Shown here: positions 1 through 6,994 of the stretch, in pieces | Position numbering within the stretch: the stretch's first letter is position 1 | Layout of the letters: each line of letters starts with the position of its first letter | Source of the DNA: JAJDFU01 sp964641965 | Lineage (GTDB): Bacteria; Bacteroidota; Bacteroidia; Chitinophagales; Saprospiraceae | Reading direction: 5' to 3' | DNA length: 12,658 nucleotides | NCBI GenBank assembly: GCA_964641965.1 | Contig: CAZXLD010000080.1 | Coordinates: 1 to 12,658 of the forward strand | The notes under the pieces: model-generated | The model's input: the letters and a program-made list of their open reading frames with translations, nothing else | Told to the model about the DNA's origin: nothing | Database searches by the model: none | Program-made: the position numbers and the translations under genes

Positions 1-92
1 TGGAACGAGTATCTCCGGTTATTTAGGGATATTGGGCAACTTCATTGATTGCACTACCCCTTTGACTAGCATCCACTCCTGTTCCTTGCTTG

Positions 93-563
93 TCAGTTCG
101 CTTGCTTATTGACATCATAGATCGCCCGTAATATATCACGTCGGCTAATCTGCCCCTTCAACTTTCCTTCATCGTCAATGACGAGCAAGCGTTTGTAGGG
201 GGTGGTGAGAAACAGGTTGGCGACATCATATATATCCGCCTCATTGGTCACGGTCATCATCACGTTACTCATGAAATAGGCAACGGTGTTGGTTAGCTTG
301 GGTTGATTGTAATAGGAACTGTCAAAAACCACCTTCAAACAATCCTTATCGTCGATCAAGCCTACCAAATTGCCATCCTCGTCCAATACGGGCGCTCCGG
401 TAATTCGGTTTTGCAATAGTGTCCGAACGACTTGAATAATTTCCGTATCCGGCGTAAACGTGATCAAATCCTCGACGTGAACCATGTAGTCCTTCACCTG
501 GGCCGAACTAAACTCATTCTTCGGCTTAATAGGCTCAACGAGCTTTTGCTGATAATTTTTCAT
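93..563 (-). CDS. Two-CBS-domain protein
   Basis: Small cytosolic protein made almost only of a pair of CBS motifs (a Bateman module), a fold that usually binds adenine nucleotides and acts as an energy or ligand sensor. The first CBS begins at VKDYMVHVEDLITFTPD and contains RITGAPVLDEDGNLVGLIDD; the second begins at VAYFMSNVMMTVTNEAD and ends KRLLVIDDEGKLKGQISRRD. The RRD/DDKD turns after each strand are typical. No enzyme, channel or DNA-binding domain is attached, so the regulated partner is unknown. I chose the ATG at 563 (156 aa, starting MKNYQQKL) over the in-frame ATG at 599 because short Bacteroidota relatives tend to start M-x-N-Y/F-x-x-K; the longer 168-aa form is possible. An AT-rich 5' region (600-700) is the likely promoter. 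Family assignment is firm, function unknown. Confidence 0.88.
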   Translation of the reverse strand: MKNYQQKLVEPIKPKNEFSSAQVKDYMVHVEDLITFTPDTEIIQVVRTLLQNRITGAPVLDEDGNLVGLIDDKDCLKVVFDSSYYNQPKLTNTVAYFMSNVMMTVTNEADIYDVANLFLTTPYKRLLVIDDEGKLKGQISRRDILRAIYDVNKQAN

Positions 564-750
564 GCTGAATGGTATTCTTGAATTGCCAAATAAAATCAAC
601 CAATGAAGAATAATATACCATAAAAAAGCTATAATATTTTAATTTTTCAGCATATCGTTCTGCGTAATACAATGACAGCAAAATTCAGCACAATAAAAAA
701 AGGAAAGACTATCGACCCTCGGTGTTAGGAAATCCAGTGCTGTGAAGTGG

Positions 751-783
751 AGTTACCCGGTAACTTCAATATACCGGGTAACT
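751..783. promoter_or_regulatory. Double palindrome, candidate operator or transcript-end hairpin
   Basis: Positions 751-765 read AGTTACCCGGTAACT, a perfect 15-base palindrome around a central C. Positions 769-783 (ATATACCGGGTAACT) are a second copy matching it at 13 of 15 on the opposite strand, centres 18 bp apart. The outer arms also pair with each other (751-762 with 772-783, 12 bp, 9-nt loop). It lies 10 bp beyond the stop of the S9 peptidase gene and about 190 bp upstream of the CBS gene, both on the minus strand. No T-run follows on the minus strand, so it is a poor intrinsic terminator. Two dyads at near helical spacing look more like a protein-binding site for the CBS gene, though the hairpin reading cannot be excluded. 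Confidence 0.5.
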
Positions 784-793
784 TGGCCATCTA

Positions 794-2803
794 TTAAGGT
801 TGCGCTTTTTCCTCCGGGTATTTATCAAACCAACTGGTCAGATACCCCATGGTATGCAAGAAGTTGGATGGTTTTGAAGAGGTTCCATGGTACTCCTCAT
901 TAAACCGAACCATCACCGCCGGCACTTTTTGCACCTTCAGCGCCTGATAGTATTCCTCCGTTTGAGAGATTGGAGTCCGCAAGTCATTAACCCCACACAT
1001 CAACATGGTCGGCGTTTTTACATTGCCCACATACATAAGGGATGAACGGCGAAGATGCTCCGTAGGATCCTCCCAGGGATATTTTTCAAAGTTCTTATAC
1101 CAACCAATACCATCGGTCGTACCTACGAAAGAAAGCCAGTTGGTTACCGGATAGTTTACTGAGGCGGCCGCAAAACGATCGGTTTGTCCAATGATCCAGG
1201 AAGTAAGGACTCCTCCCCCACTTCCGCCATAGACATATAGCTTTTTTTCATCCACATAACCACGCTCGATAATCTCATCTACACCGGCCATCAGATCATC
1301 ATAGTCTTTACCTGGGTACGCATTTTGAATGGCATTGGCAAAATCGTAGCCATAGCCAGTGGATCCTCTCGGATTTGTATAGAGCACCAGATGGTCATCC
1401 GCAGCGTGAACCTGAAATCCGAAATTAAACCCTACATGATACATCGAATGAGGCCCTCCATGAATACGAAGGATAAGGGGATATTTTTTCTCCGGATCAA
1501 AATTGGGAGGTTTAACCAGCCAACCCTGCACATCGGTACCATCAGCCGACTTGTACCAAACTTCTTCTACCTCCCCTAGTTGTACAAAATCCAGAATGTC
1601 CGCATTCACATCCGTGAGCTGTTTCCAACTCCCATCTTGCAAGTTGATTAGGGCTACATCAGGCGGATTCTGAAAGCTGGTTCTAACACCAACTGCTTGC
1701 TTGCTTTTCGCTTGCAGGTCTGTAACAGTTAACATATGGGTGCCTTCAGTATGCATTTTCACTTGGCCATTGGTCGAAGCGAAATACAGGTTCCGGCTCC
1801 CCTGATCACTTACATTGAAATAAACACCCGAGTTGTCTGCTGCCCAATGTGGAGCAGCTACATTGCGATCTAGGTCGTCTGAGATCATTTTGATATTTCC
1901 TCCGTCAATATCCATTACGAACATCCGGGACTTGTGGTAAAAGTTTTCGGACCAGATACTACCTACAAAGGCCACTTTTTTCCCATCGGGGGAAATGGCC
2001 GGACTGGATTCTCTTCCTTCCCTGCTGGTTATTTCCTGGATCATTCCTGTAGCAACCTCCACACTGTACAGATTGGATTGGCGGTATTCGTAATCCGCAT
2101 CCGGGACCCGATGACTACTGAATAAAATGTGTTTGCCATCCGGGGTCCAGGCTAAACGCCCCGCATGATTCCAATCGCCTGAAGTAATCTGCCGCGCTGT
2201 ACCACCTTCAGCCGGAACCAGGAAAATATGCCGGTATCCATCTTCCAGATATCCCTGGCGATCGCGCCTGTAGACTACATCATCAATCACTGCAGGCGGC
2301 TTAGTCCAGGTGGCACCCTTGGGCTTAGCCGGTATATCGATCTTCCAGCGCTCCTTATCCTCCACATGCATGGAAAAAGCAAGCCATTTCCCATCCGGTG
2401 ACCAAGTAATATTTCCCGGAGCTTTCTCCAACCGGGTAACCTGGGTGGGCTCTCCGGGATCTCCTGGGTAATGCACAAAGATTTGCGTTCCATCCGGATC
2501 TCCTTTACGCGTGAAGGCGACCCTAGTCCCATCCGGTGACCAATGACCATTATTACCGTTGATGTAGAATCGGTTTCGGGTTCCGTCGGCATTCACAATC
2601 CATAGGTCCGTTTCCCTACGATCGTCTTTCAGATTGATCCAGTGCCGGGTATAAAGCACCTGCTTTCCATCCGGTGAAAGCCGGGGGTTGGAGGTCCATT
2701 CATAGTCAGCATAATGATCGAGGGATAAGCGATTCTGGTCTTGTGCCATAGAAAGGCTGCACAAGAATAAAAGAGAGAAGATTCCAGCAAGGAATTTTTT
2801 CAT
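794..2803 (-). CDS. Exported S9-family (prolyl oligopeptidase-like) serine peptidase
   Basis: Periplasmic or extracellular serine peptidase of the S9 acylaminoacyl-peptidase/DPP-like group, expected to cut short peptides. Residue numbers are from the ATG at 2803 (669 aa). Residues 1-20 (MKKFLAGIFSLLFLCSLSMA) are a clean signal peptide, which is why this start is preferred to the ATG at 2869, which adds 22 residues before it. An N-terminal TolB/WD40-like propeller carries repeated (W/L/I)(S/T)PDG turns near 43, 88, 134, 219 and 270. The C-terminal alpha/beta hydrolase has the HGGPH oxyanion segment (about 448), the nucleophile motif YGGSGGG (Ser 528), Asp 607 in GVNDLRTP and His 639 in EEYHGTS, so the triad is intact. 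It lies downstream of the pyrophosphatase gene on the same strand with a 121-bp gap. Substrate is unknown; amino-acid or peptide scavenging is the usual inference. Confidence 0.93.
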   Translation of the reverse strand: MKKFLAGIFSLLFLCSLSMAQDQNRLSLDHYADYEWTSNPRLSPDGKQVLYTRHWINLKDDRRETDLWIVNADGTRNRFYINGNNGHWSPDGTRVAFTRKGDPDGTQIFVHYPGDPGEPTQVTRLEKAPGNITWSPDGKWLAFSMHVEDKERWKIDIPAKPKGATWTKPPAVIDDVVYRRDRQGYLEDGYRHIFLVPAEGGTARQITSGDWNHAGRLAWTPDGKHILFSSHRVPDADYEYRQSNLYSVEVATGMIQEITSREGRESSPAISPDGKKVAFVGSIWSENFYHKSRMFVMDIDGGNIKMISDDLDRNVAAPHWAADNSGVYFNVSDQGSRNLYFASTNGQVKMHTEGTHMLTVTDLQAKSKQAVGVRTSFQNPPDVALINLQDGSWKQLTDVNADILDFVQLGEVEEVWYKSADGTDVQGWLVKPPNFDPEKKYPLILRIHGGPHSMYHVGFNFGFQVHAADDHLVLYTNPRGSTGYGYDFANAIQNAYPGKDYDDLMAGVDEIIERGYVDEKKLYVYGGSGGGVLTSWIIGQTDRFAAASVNYPVTNWLSFVGTTDGIGWYKNFEKYPWEDPTEHLRRSSLMYVGNVKTPTMLMCGVNDLRTPISQTEEYYQALKVQKVPAVMVRFNEEYHGTSSKPSNFLHTMGYLTSWFDKYPEEKAQP

Positions 2804-2924
2804 GACATGATCCGATTTTGGTGAGTTCTTTAAGTTAAGAAAACCGAAAGAATACTTTGGGTATCGCATTCAAAAACAAATAAGTGGTTGAATAAAGTAA
2901 TGGTTTAAATCAACCCAACGACCA

Positions 2925-3560
2925 TCAACGAACTGCCCATTTCTCGATCTCGCGGAAGGCGTATTGCTCATCCTCCCACCCCACAAACTCAACTTGCTGA
3001 AAGCCCTTGTAGTGAGTAAACCATTCCTCCACGATCCGTCGGACGGGATCGTATTCCAATAACAAGTCTTTGAATTCGTCTACCGGCATGGTTCGATCGG
3101 CTTCAGCATAAGGAACTGCAATTATTTTAGTATCGATTTCGCCTCGGTCTCTAAGCATTAATGTCCCTACAGGCAATACCTTCAACACCGTTCCTGTAGG
3201 CACCGCCTCTCCCAACACCAGAATATCCAGTGCGTCTCCATCGCCGCCTCGGGCTTCATCCATCAAGGTAGAGGGAACAAACCCATAATTGCCTGGATAC
3301 GGTAAAAACTGGATCACCCGATCCTGGCCGTCTACCTGATCCGGAGCAAAGACCTTCTGCGTCTTGTTATATTCAATTTTGAGATTAGTCCCCGAAGGAA
3401 TTTCTACTACCATATTGACAGCATCACCTTCCTGGGCTGGAATTTGATCGTAATCGGTAGTTGGACTGCTGCAAGACCAAAGAAGGGCAATGTAAATCAG
3501 GGGAAGATAGCAGGCTCCGTGCATGGTGGTTTTGGCTTGAATATCGAAAAATGCAGTCAA
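2925..3560 (-). CDS. ppa: Family I inorganic pyrophosphatase with a lipoprotein signal peptide
   Basis: Hydrolyses pyrophosphate to two phosphates with Mg2+. Counted from the ATG at 3560 (211 aa), every expected family I active-site residue is visible: K61 and E63 (LKIEYNK), R81, Y92 (GNYGF), the DGDALD metal loop (D107, D109, D112), D138 and D143 with K145 (RDRGEIDTK), and Y184-K185 (HYKGF). The N terminus is unusual for this normally cytosolic enzyme: a hydrophobic segment ends in the lipobox LLWSC with Cys 30, followed by a polar linker before the catalytic domain begins near 48. The product is therefore predicted to be a membrane-anchored lipoprotein outside the cytoplasm. The in-frame ATG at 3524 gives a shorter signal (Cys 18) but with no basic residue before the hydrophobic part, so I keep 3560. 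It is divergent from the GIN-domain gene. Confidence 0.92.
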   Translation of the reverse strand: MTAFFDIQAKTTMHGACYLPLIYIALLWSCSSPTTDYDQIPAQEGDAVNMVVEIPSGTNLKIEYNKTQKVFAPDQVDGQDRVIQFLPYPGNYGFVPSTLMDEARGGDGDALDILVLGEAVPTGTVLKVLPVGTLMLRDRGEIDTKIIAVPYAEADRTMPVDEFKDLLLEYDPVRRIVEEWFTHYKGFQQVEFVGWEDEQYAFREIEKWAVR

Positions 3561-3631
3561 TTGGCCAATGGAGCCGTCAAATTTGCAACGGTAAGGCGCA
3601 TCTCTTGTCTCTTAAAGAAAACAACATTGAT

Positions 3632-4357
3632 ATGAAAAACCTATTTGCACTTTCCTGTTTGTTTCTCCTAACTCTGACCCTGCAAGCCCAGAGTTGGAAA
3701 AACCGGGTAAAGGGAGAGGGTCCCGTCGTCTCGCGCGATTTTGACATTGCCGATTTTGAGAAGGTAAGCTTGAGCACCAACGGCAAGCTGATCCTCACGC
3801 AGGGAAGTCCGCAGCAAGTGCGTATTGAAGGCCAAGCCAATATTCTGGATCTCATCAAAAAAGAGGTGAACGACAAGCATTGGAAAATTGACTATACCGA
3901 ACAAGTGGGCGAACACAAGGAAGTGGTGGTATATGCCACTGTCCCCAAGCTGTCTTACGTCAAGCTGAGCGGCTCCGGCGACATAATGAGTACCAACCAA
4001 TTTGATCGTGCAGAGGAGTTTGCCGTCAGCATTAGCGGCTCGGGGGATATTGACCTGAATATTAAAGCCGAAGCGCTGGCGTCTAGTGTCAGTGGTTCTG
4101 GCAATATTGATTTGCAAGGCGCTGCCGAAAACTTCAGTATGAAAATCAGCGGGTCGGGCGATTTGGATGCCTATAACCTGCAAACGGAGAATGCACAAAT
4201 CAGCATCAGTGGCTCTGGTGATTGTAAGGTTTCTGTGAATGAAAATTTACAAGCCAAGATCAATGGGTCGGGCGATATTTACTACAAAGGACGTCCACGG
4301 ATTCAAACCAAGATCAGCGGTTCGGGTGATTTGGTATCGAGAAGCGGCGGAGAATAG
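3632..4357 (+). CDS. Exported GIN-domain (DUF2807) protein with GSGD repeats
   Basis: 241-aa protein of the DUF2807/'head GIN domain' family, common in Bacteroidota and sometimes labelled putative autotransporter adhesin; its biochemical role is not established. Residues 1-20 (MKNLFALSCLFLLTLTLQAQ) are a signal peptide, which decides the ATG at 3632; the frame stays open upstream to 3461, but that part overlaps the divergent pyrophosphatase gene antisense and lacks signal features. After the conserved SRDFDIADFEKVSLSTNGKL opening, seven (S/N)GSG(D/N) turns end near residues 117, 139, 158, 177, 197, 215 and 233, spaced 18-22 residues, which suits a beta-solenoid or beta-sandwich with one turn per strand pair. 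No transmembrane anchor or type IX sorting tail is visible, so it is probably periplasmic or loosely surface-associated. The neighbours do not indicate a function. Confidence 0.9.
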   Translation: MKNLFALSCLFLLTLTLQAQSWKNRVKGEGPVVSRDFDIADFEKVSLSTNGKLILTQGSPQQVRIEGQANILDLIKKEVNDKHWKIDYTEQVGEHKEVVVYATVPKLSYVKLSGSGDIMSTNQFDRAEEFAVSISGSGDIDLNIKAEALASSVSGSGNIDLQGAAENFSMKISGSGDLDAYNLQTENAQISISGSGDCKVSVNENLQAKINGSGDIYYKGRPRIQTKISGSGDLVSRSGGE

Positions 4358-4363
4358 AAAGTT

Positions 4364-4391
4364 GATTGAAGATTGTTGATTGCGGATTGGG
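4364..4391. repeat. Period-7 repeat, four GATTGNN units
   Basis: Just after the GIN-gene stop codon come four heptamers: GATTGAA, GATTGTT, GATTGCG and GATTGGG. The first five bases are fixed and the last two vary. The unit does not code. It resembles the heptanucleotide simple repeats scattered in intergenic DNA of some Bacteroidota and cyanobacteria. A different period-7 repeat is at 7975-8009. Confidence 0.6.
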
Positions 4392-4503
4392 ATTAGCATT
4401 TTCAATGAATGGATTCTAAAATTTCTTCTTCGATGCTGGCCTCTTATCTAGAGGTCTGAACGCGACCAAATTCGTAATACGTTTCAAGCGATTCCCCTTC
4501 TTT

Positions 4504-4535
4504 CAAGTCTAGGATTCTCTATCAGAATAGGCTTG
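4504..4535 (+). other. Imperfect hairpin upstream of the small lipoprotein gene
   Basis: CAAGTCTAGGATTCT (4504-4518) pairs with AGAATAGGCTTG (4524-4535) around a 5-nt loop, with a bulge of three bases and one T-G pair. It ends 43 bp before the chosen ATG at 4579. It could be a leader hairpin or part of a promoter; there is no T-run making it a terminator of the upstream GIN gene. Confidence 0.3.
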
Positions 4536-4578
4536 GAAGATGGGGTTTTCTTATTTTCGCCCTCCAAATACAGGAAGG

Positions 4579-5082
4579 ATGAAACTACACTTTGGTCTGG
4601 TCTTGGTACTCTTTGTGCTATGGAGTTGTGGAGGTGAACCCGCACCTAAGGAGGTGGAAGAACCAGCAGCCCTTGATTTGAAAACCTTGCTCCCTGGTAC
4701 CTGGGAAATAAACAGTTTGAGTGTGCTCGTTCCAACTCCAGACGGTATTCCCGATAGTGTATTCGCGTACCAAATCCGCGAAAACGATTGGAAACGCTTA
4801 TACCAAACCCAGCCGGCACAATACGCCTTTCGGCCTGACAATCAATTCCGGATCTACTACCGGGACATTAATGGAGACCCCACAGATAGCGTCCGCGGTA
4901 TGTGGAACTCCTTCGGTGATACCCTAGTTTTGATCTCACCGGATGAAACCCTGCAATACCGGGTTCAATACAAGGTAGGCAGCCTGGCCGAGTTCCGCGG
5001 GAAGGTAGACTGGGACAAGGACGAAGAAGAGGATGATCAATATCAAGCGACGCTCAGAAAGGTCAGCCAAAGCGCTTTTTAA
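4579..5082 (+). CDS. Small lipoprotein, lipocalin-like, function unknown
   Basis: 167-aa predicted lipoprotein. The signal MKLHFGLVLVLFVLWSC ends in lipobox LWSC with Cys 17, nearly the same ending as the pyrophosphatase signal. The ATG at 4579 is chosen over the one at 4540 because it starts directly at this signal; GGAAGG immediately precedes it but is too close to be an ideal ribosome site. An acidic/proline linker (EPAPKEVEEPAALD) leads into LLPGTWEINSLSV, which resembles the opening strand of the small lipocalin-like lipoproteins (DUF4923/'lipocalin family') of Bacteroidota, followed by alternating beta-type segments (YAFRPDNQFRIYYRD, GMWNSFGDTLVLISP, LQYRVQYKV). The tail is strongly acidic (DWDKDEEEDD). 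No catalytic motif is seen. The fold assignment is tentative; that it is a lipoprotein is well supported. Confidence 0.8.
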   Translation: MKLHFGLVLVLFVLWSCGGEPAPKEVEEPAALDLKTLLPGTWEINSLSVLVPTPDGIPDSVFAYQIRENDWKRLYQTQPAQYAFRPDNQFRIYYRDINGDPTDSVRGMWNSFGDTLVLISPDETLQYRVQYKVGSLAEFRGKVDWDKDEEEDDQYQATLRKVSQSAF

Positions 5083-5159
5083 TCTGCTAATGGGTAGCTC
5101 AATTCATGGCTGATGTCGTTTTTTATTTCGGATTTCACAGATTCGTACCAACATTGACA

Positions 5160-5173
5160 TTGATCTAAGTCAA
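5160..5173. promoter_or_regulatory. Crp/Fnr-type inverted repeat, orphan site
   Basis: TTGATCTAAGTCAA differs by one base from the box at 6763-6776 and fits the TTGAY-N4-RTCAA layout of Fnr/Dnr-type regulators. It lies between two convergent genes (lipoprotein ending 5082, sulfatase ending 5264), where no promoter is expected, so it may be non-functional, serve an unannotated transcript, or mark moved DNA. Confidence 0.35.
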
Positions 5174-5263
5174 TCTCTGATTGCTTTCAAGCAGGCGTAG
5201 GAACATCTACCACTACAAGAAGTGGATCCTCAGTACTATCTCGAAATCAAAGCGTCTCGACAT

Positions 5264-6724
5264 CTACAAAACAGGTCTCGAATGGCTTTGCCCGTGTATT
5301 TCGATAAACCTGGCTTTTAATTCCTCTATTAATTCCGGATAATCCTCGATTAGGTTTTCGGATTCGGCTGGGTCTTCCTCCAGGTTGTAAAGCTCTTGGG
5401 CCACAACCGTATGCATCGAAACATCAGTTATGCTTTCCAATTCAAAGATGAGCTTCCAGGCCCCTTGCCGGACGGCGTAAAAAAGGTGAATATAATCCTC
5501 TCGTACAGACTCCTCTCCTCCACTTCCTGCCAAAATCCCAGCATAATCAAAACTGTCCGGGGCTTCGTTTTCAGAAAGCGCATGTCCCAGGATGCTTGCC
5601 AAGGTAGCGTAGATATCAACCTGACCAATCAGCTGATCGCTCACCTGATTAGAGGGCACCTGTCCAGGCCATTTTACGATAAAAGGCACTCGATGCCCCC
5701 CTTCATAAATAGAACCTTTATATCCACGTAAATTGCCCGCACTTCGGTGGCCCTTTACGCCTTCCCTCGGGCCATTATCACTGGTGAAAATGACGATGGT
5801 GTTCTCTTCCACCCCAAGGCGTTCCAATGCTTGCAGCACCTCCCCTACACAATAATCGGTCAAGGCAACCAGATCGCCGCGCGGTCCCGCTCCTGTAGTC
5901 CCTTTCACAAAATCAGCCGGTAACCAGGGAATGTGAGGTAAAGACAGTGGCAAATACACGAAGAAAGGCTGATCCTGCTCTACCTGGGTTTCCATGAAAT
6001 CAATAGCTTTATTGGTAAAGATGGTATCTGCTTTTTCATGTTGCCAGCCTTGAGCAACCAACACATCTTTCAAGTAATCGCCATCGCCAACCACATTCAA
6101 ATTAGTCACTGGAGTAAGAGGGAGCCCAATCAACTTTCGATTTTCAATAAAAGCAAAGGGAGAATCATCACTAGTACAGCCGGAGGTGCCGAAATAATAG
6201 TCGAAGCCCTGATCAATCGGAGTATAGGTTAGAGCGGATTCAAACTCTATATGCTCCTCTTCCTGTTCGTCTTCTTCGTTTTTGAGCGACCAATGCATAC
6301 CTACATGCCATTTTCCAATGGCAGCGGTTTTATATCCACTTTGTTGGAATAAGTGCCCGAGGGTCATTTCTTCATCCTGAATGATGGGTTCACCATAGCC
6401 ACCTTGTAATTCCGAAGTAGGCTGTGTGCGCCAGCAATATTTCCCAGTAAGTATACTGTACCGGGAGGGCGTACAAAACGAAGCAGCACTGTGCCCATCG
6501 GTAAATTTCATGCCAGCTGCAGCCAATTGATCAATATTTGGGGTTTGAATTTTAGATTGGGGGTTGTAGCAGGTCAAATCTCCATATCCCAGATCATCTG
6601 CATAGATCAGGATAACGTTTGGCTTTTGTGTTTCTTCTTCGACAGAATCTACCTGGCTACATTGGAAACCCAGCAGCCCCACCAGCAGGGTAAGAATCAG
6701 GAATGTACTGCTTTTAAGATGCAT
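5264..6724 (-). CDS. Exported sulfatase with Cys-type formylglycine motif
   Basis: Type I (formylglycine) sulfatase of 486 aa that cleaves a sulfate ester from an unidentified substrate, most often a sulfated glycan in marine Bacteroidota. A signal peptide covers residues 1-21; the Cys at 22 in LGFQC is a weak lipobox, so the protein is secreted or lipid-anchored. Key residues: metal ligands D43-D44 in IYADDLGYGD; the modification motif CTPSR at 84-88, where Cys 84 becomes formylglycine; KWH at 138-140; H264 in LPHIPW; D316-N317 in SDNG; and K336 followed by EGGHRVPFIVKWPG. The core appears complete and of usual length. The maturase needed to activate Cys 84 is not in this window, nor are SusC/SusD or other glycan genes that would show the substrate. 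An Fnr-like box sits 39 bp upstream of the start. Confidence 0.94.
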   Translation of the reverse strand: MHLKSSTFLILTLLVGLLGFQCSQVDSVEEETQKPNVILIYADDLGYGDLTCYNPQSKIQTPNIDQLAAAGMKFTDGHSAASFCTPSRYSILTGKYCWRTQPTSELQGGYGEPIIQDEEMTLGHLFQQSGYKTAAIGKWHVGMHWSLKNEEDEQEEEHIEFESALTYTPIDQGFDYYFGTSGCTSDDSPFAFIENRKLIGLPLTPVTNLNVVGDGDYLKDVLVAQGWQHEKADTIFTNKAIDFMETQVEQDQPFFVYLPLSLPHIPWLPADFVKGTTGAGPRGDLVALTDYCVGEVLQALERLGVEENTIVIFTSDNGPREGVKGHRSAGNLRGYKGSIYEGGHRVPFIVKWPGQVPSNQVSDQLIGQVDIYATLASILGHALSENEAPDSFDYAGILAGSGGEESVREDYIHLFYAVRQGAWKLIFELESITDVSMHTVVAQELYNLEEDPAESENLIEDYPELIEELKARFIEIHGQSHSRPVL

Positions 6725-6762
6725 GTATTTTTGAATTTATTTCCTCTAGCGGGTTGCCCGTA

Positions 6763-6776
6763 TTGACCTAAGTCAA
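6763..6776. promoter_or_regulatory. Crp/Fnr-type box upstream of the sulfatase gene
   Basis: TTGACCTAAGTCAA is a perfect inverted repeat (TTGAC, four-base spacer, GTCAA) in the pattern bound by Fnr/Dnr/Nnr-type Crp-superfamily regulators. Its centre is about 45 bp upstream of the sulfatase ATG. On the minus strand TAAATT (6739-6734) begins about 30 bases from the box centre, close to the class II activator layout (box near -41.5), but this would leave a leader of only a few bases. The divergent GldM-like gene starts 219 bp away. Sequence fit is direct; the regulator and response are inferred. Confidence 0.5.
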
Positions 6777-6891
6777 CCCACCATTCCGCTAAGCCGGCAG
6801 GGGGTCAACCGCCAATAAACTACGGAATTATCCTTATTTTTCCACTAAAAGGTAGGACCGATACTGATGGAGCTGTAGCCTGGATCTGGTA

Positions 6892-6905
6892 GTTCAAGGT
6901 TGAAC
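6892..6905. promoter_or_regulatory. Short perfect dyad upstream of the GldM-like gene
   Basis: GTTCAAGGTTGAAC is a perfect 6+6 inverted repeat with a two-base spacer, 89 bp upstream of the ATG at 6995. It could be an operator. Dyads of this length also arise by chance, so confidence is low. Confidence 0.3.
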
Positions 6906-6994
6906 ACGCTTCCAATTTAAACGGCAAGGGTAAGCTGGAATCTATAGAATAAAGAATCCCCTTATTTCAAACTGGTAATTCGAAAAGTTAAACA

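Noticed and set aside
1..92. Possible short peptide or gene end before the CBS gene on the minus strand
   Set aside because: The longest start-to-stop frame with an AGGAG upstream is under 20 codons and unlike anything known; the flank is too short to judge.
3041..3056. CGGGATCGTA inside the pyrophosphatase gene, matching the core of the dispersed repeat
   Set aside because: Only about 10 bases match, in coding DNA, with no flanking similarity.
3668..4198. 176-codon open frame antisense to the GIN-domain gene
   Set aside because: It is wholly inside a gene with a signal peptide and clear family repeats; the repetitive GSGD codons keep the opposite frame open. No recognisable family.
3965..4340. 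Regularly spaced GG(C/T)TC(G/C)GG(C/T)GA-like DNA repeats that could suggest an array
   Set aside because: They encode the GSGD turns of the GIN-domain protein at 18-22 codon spacing and vary at third codon positions, so this is protein repetition and not CRISPR.
5083..5263. Possible gene remnant or small ORF between the lipoprotein and sulfatase genes (for example ATG at 5106)
   Set aside because: The ORF is about 20 codons, no ribosome site or family resemblance, and short peptide-like runs in other frames are within chance.
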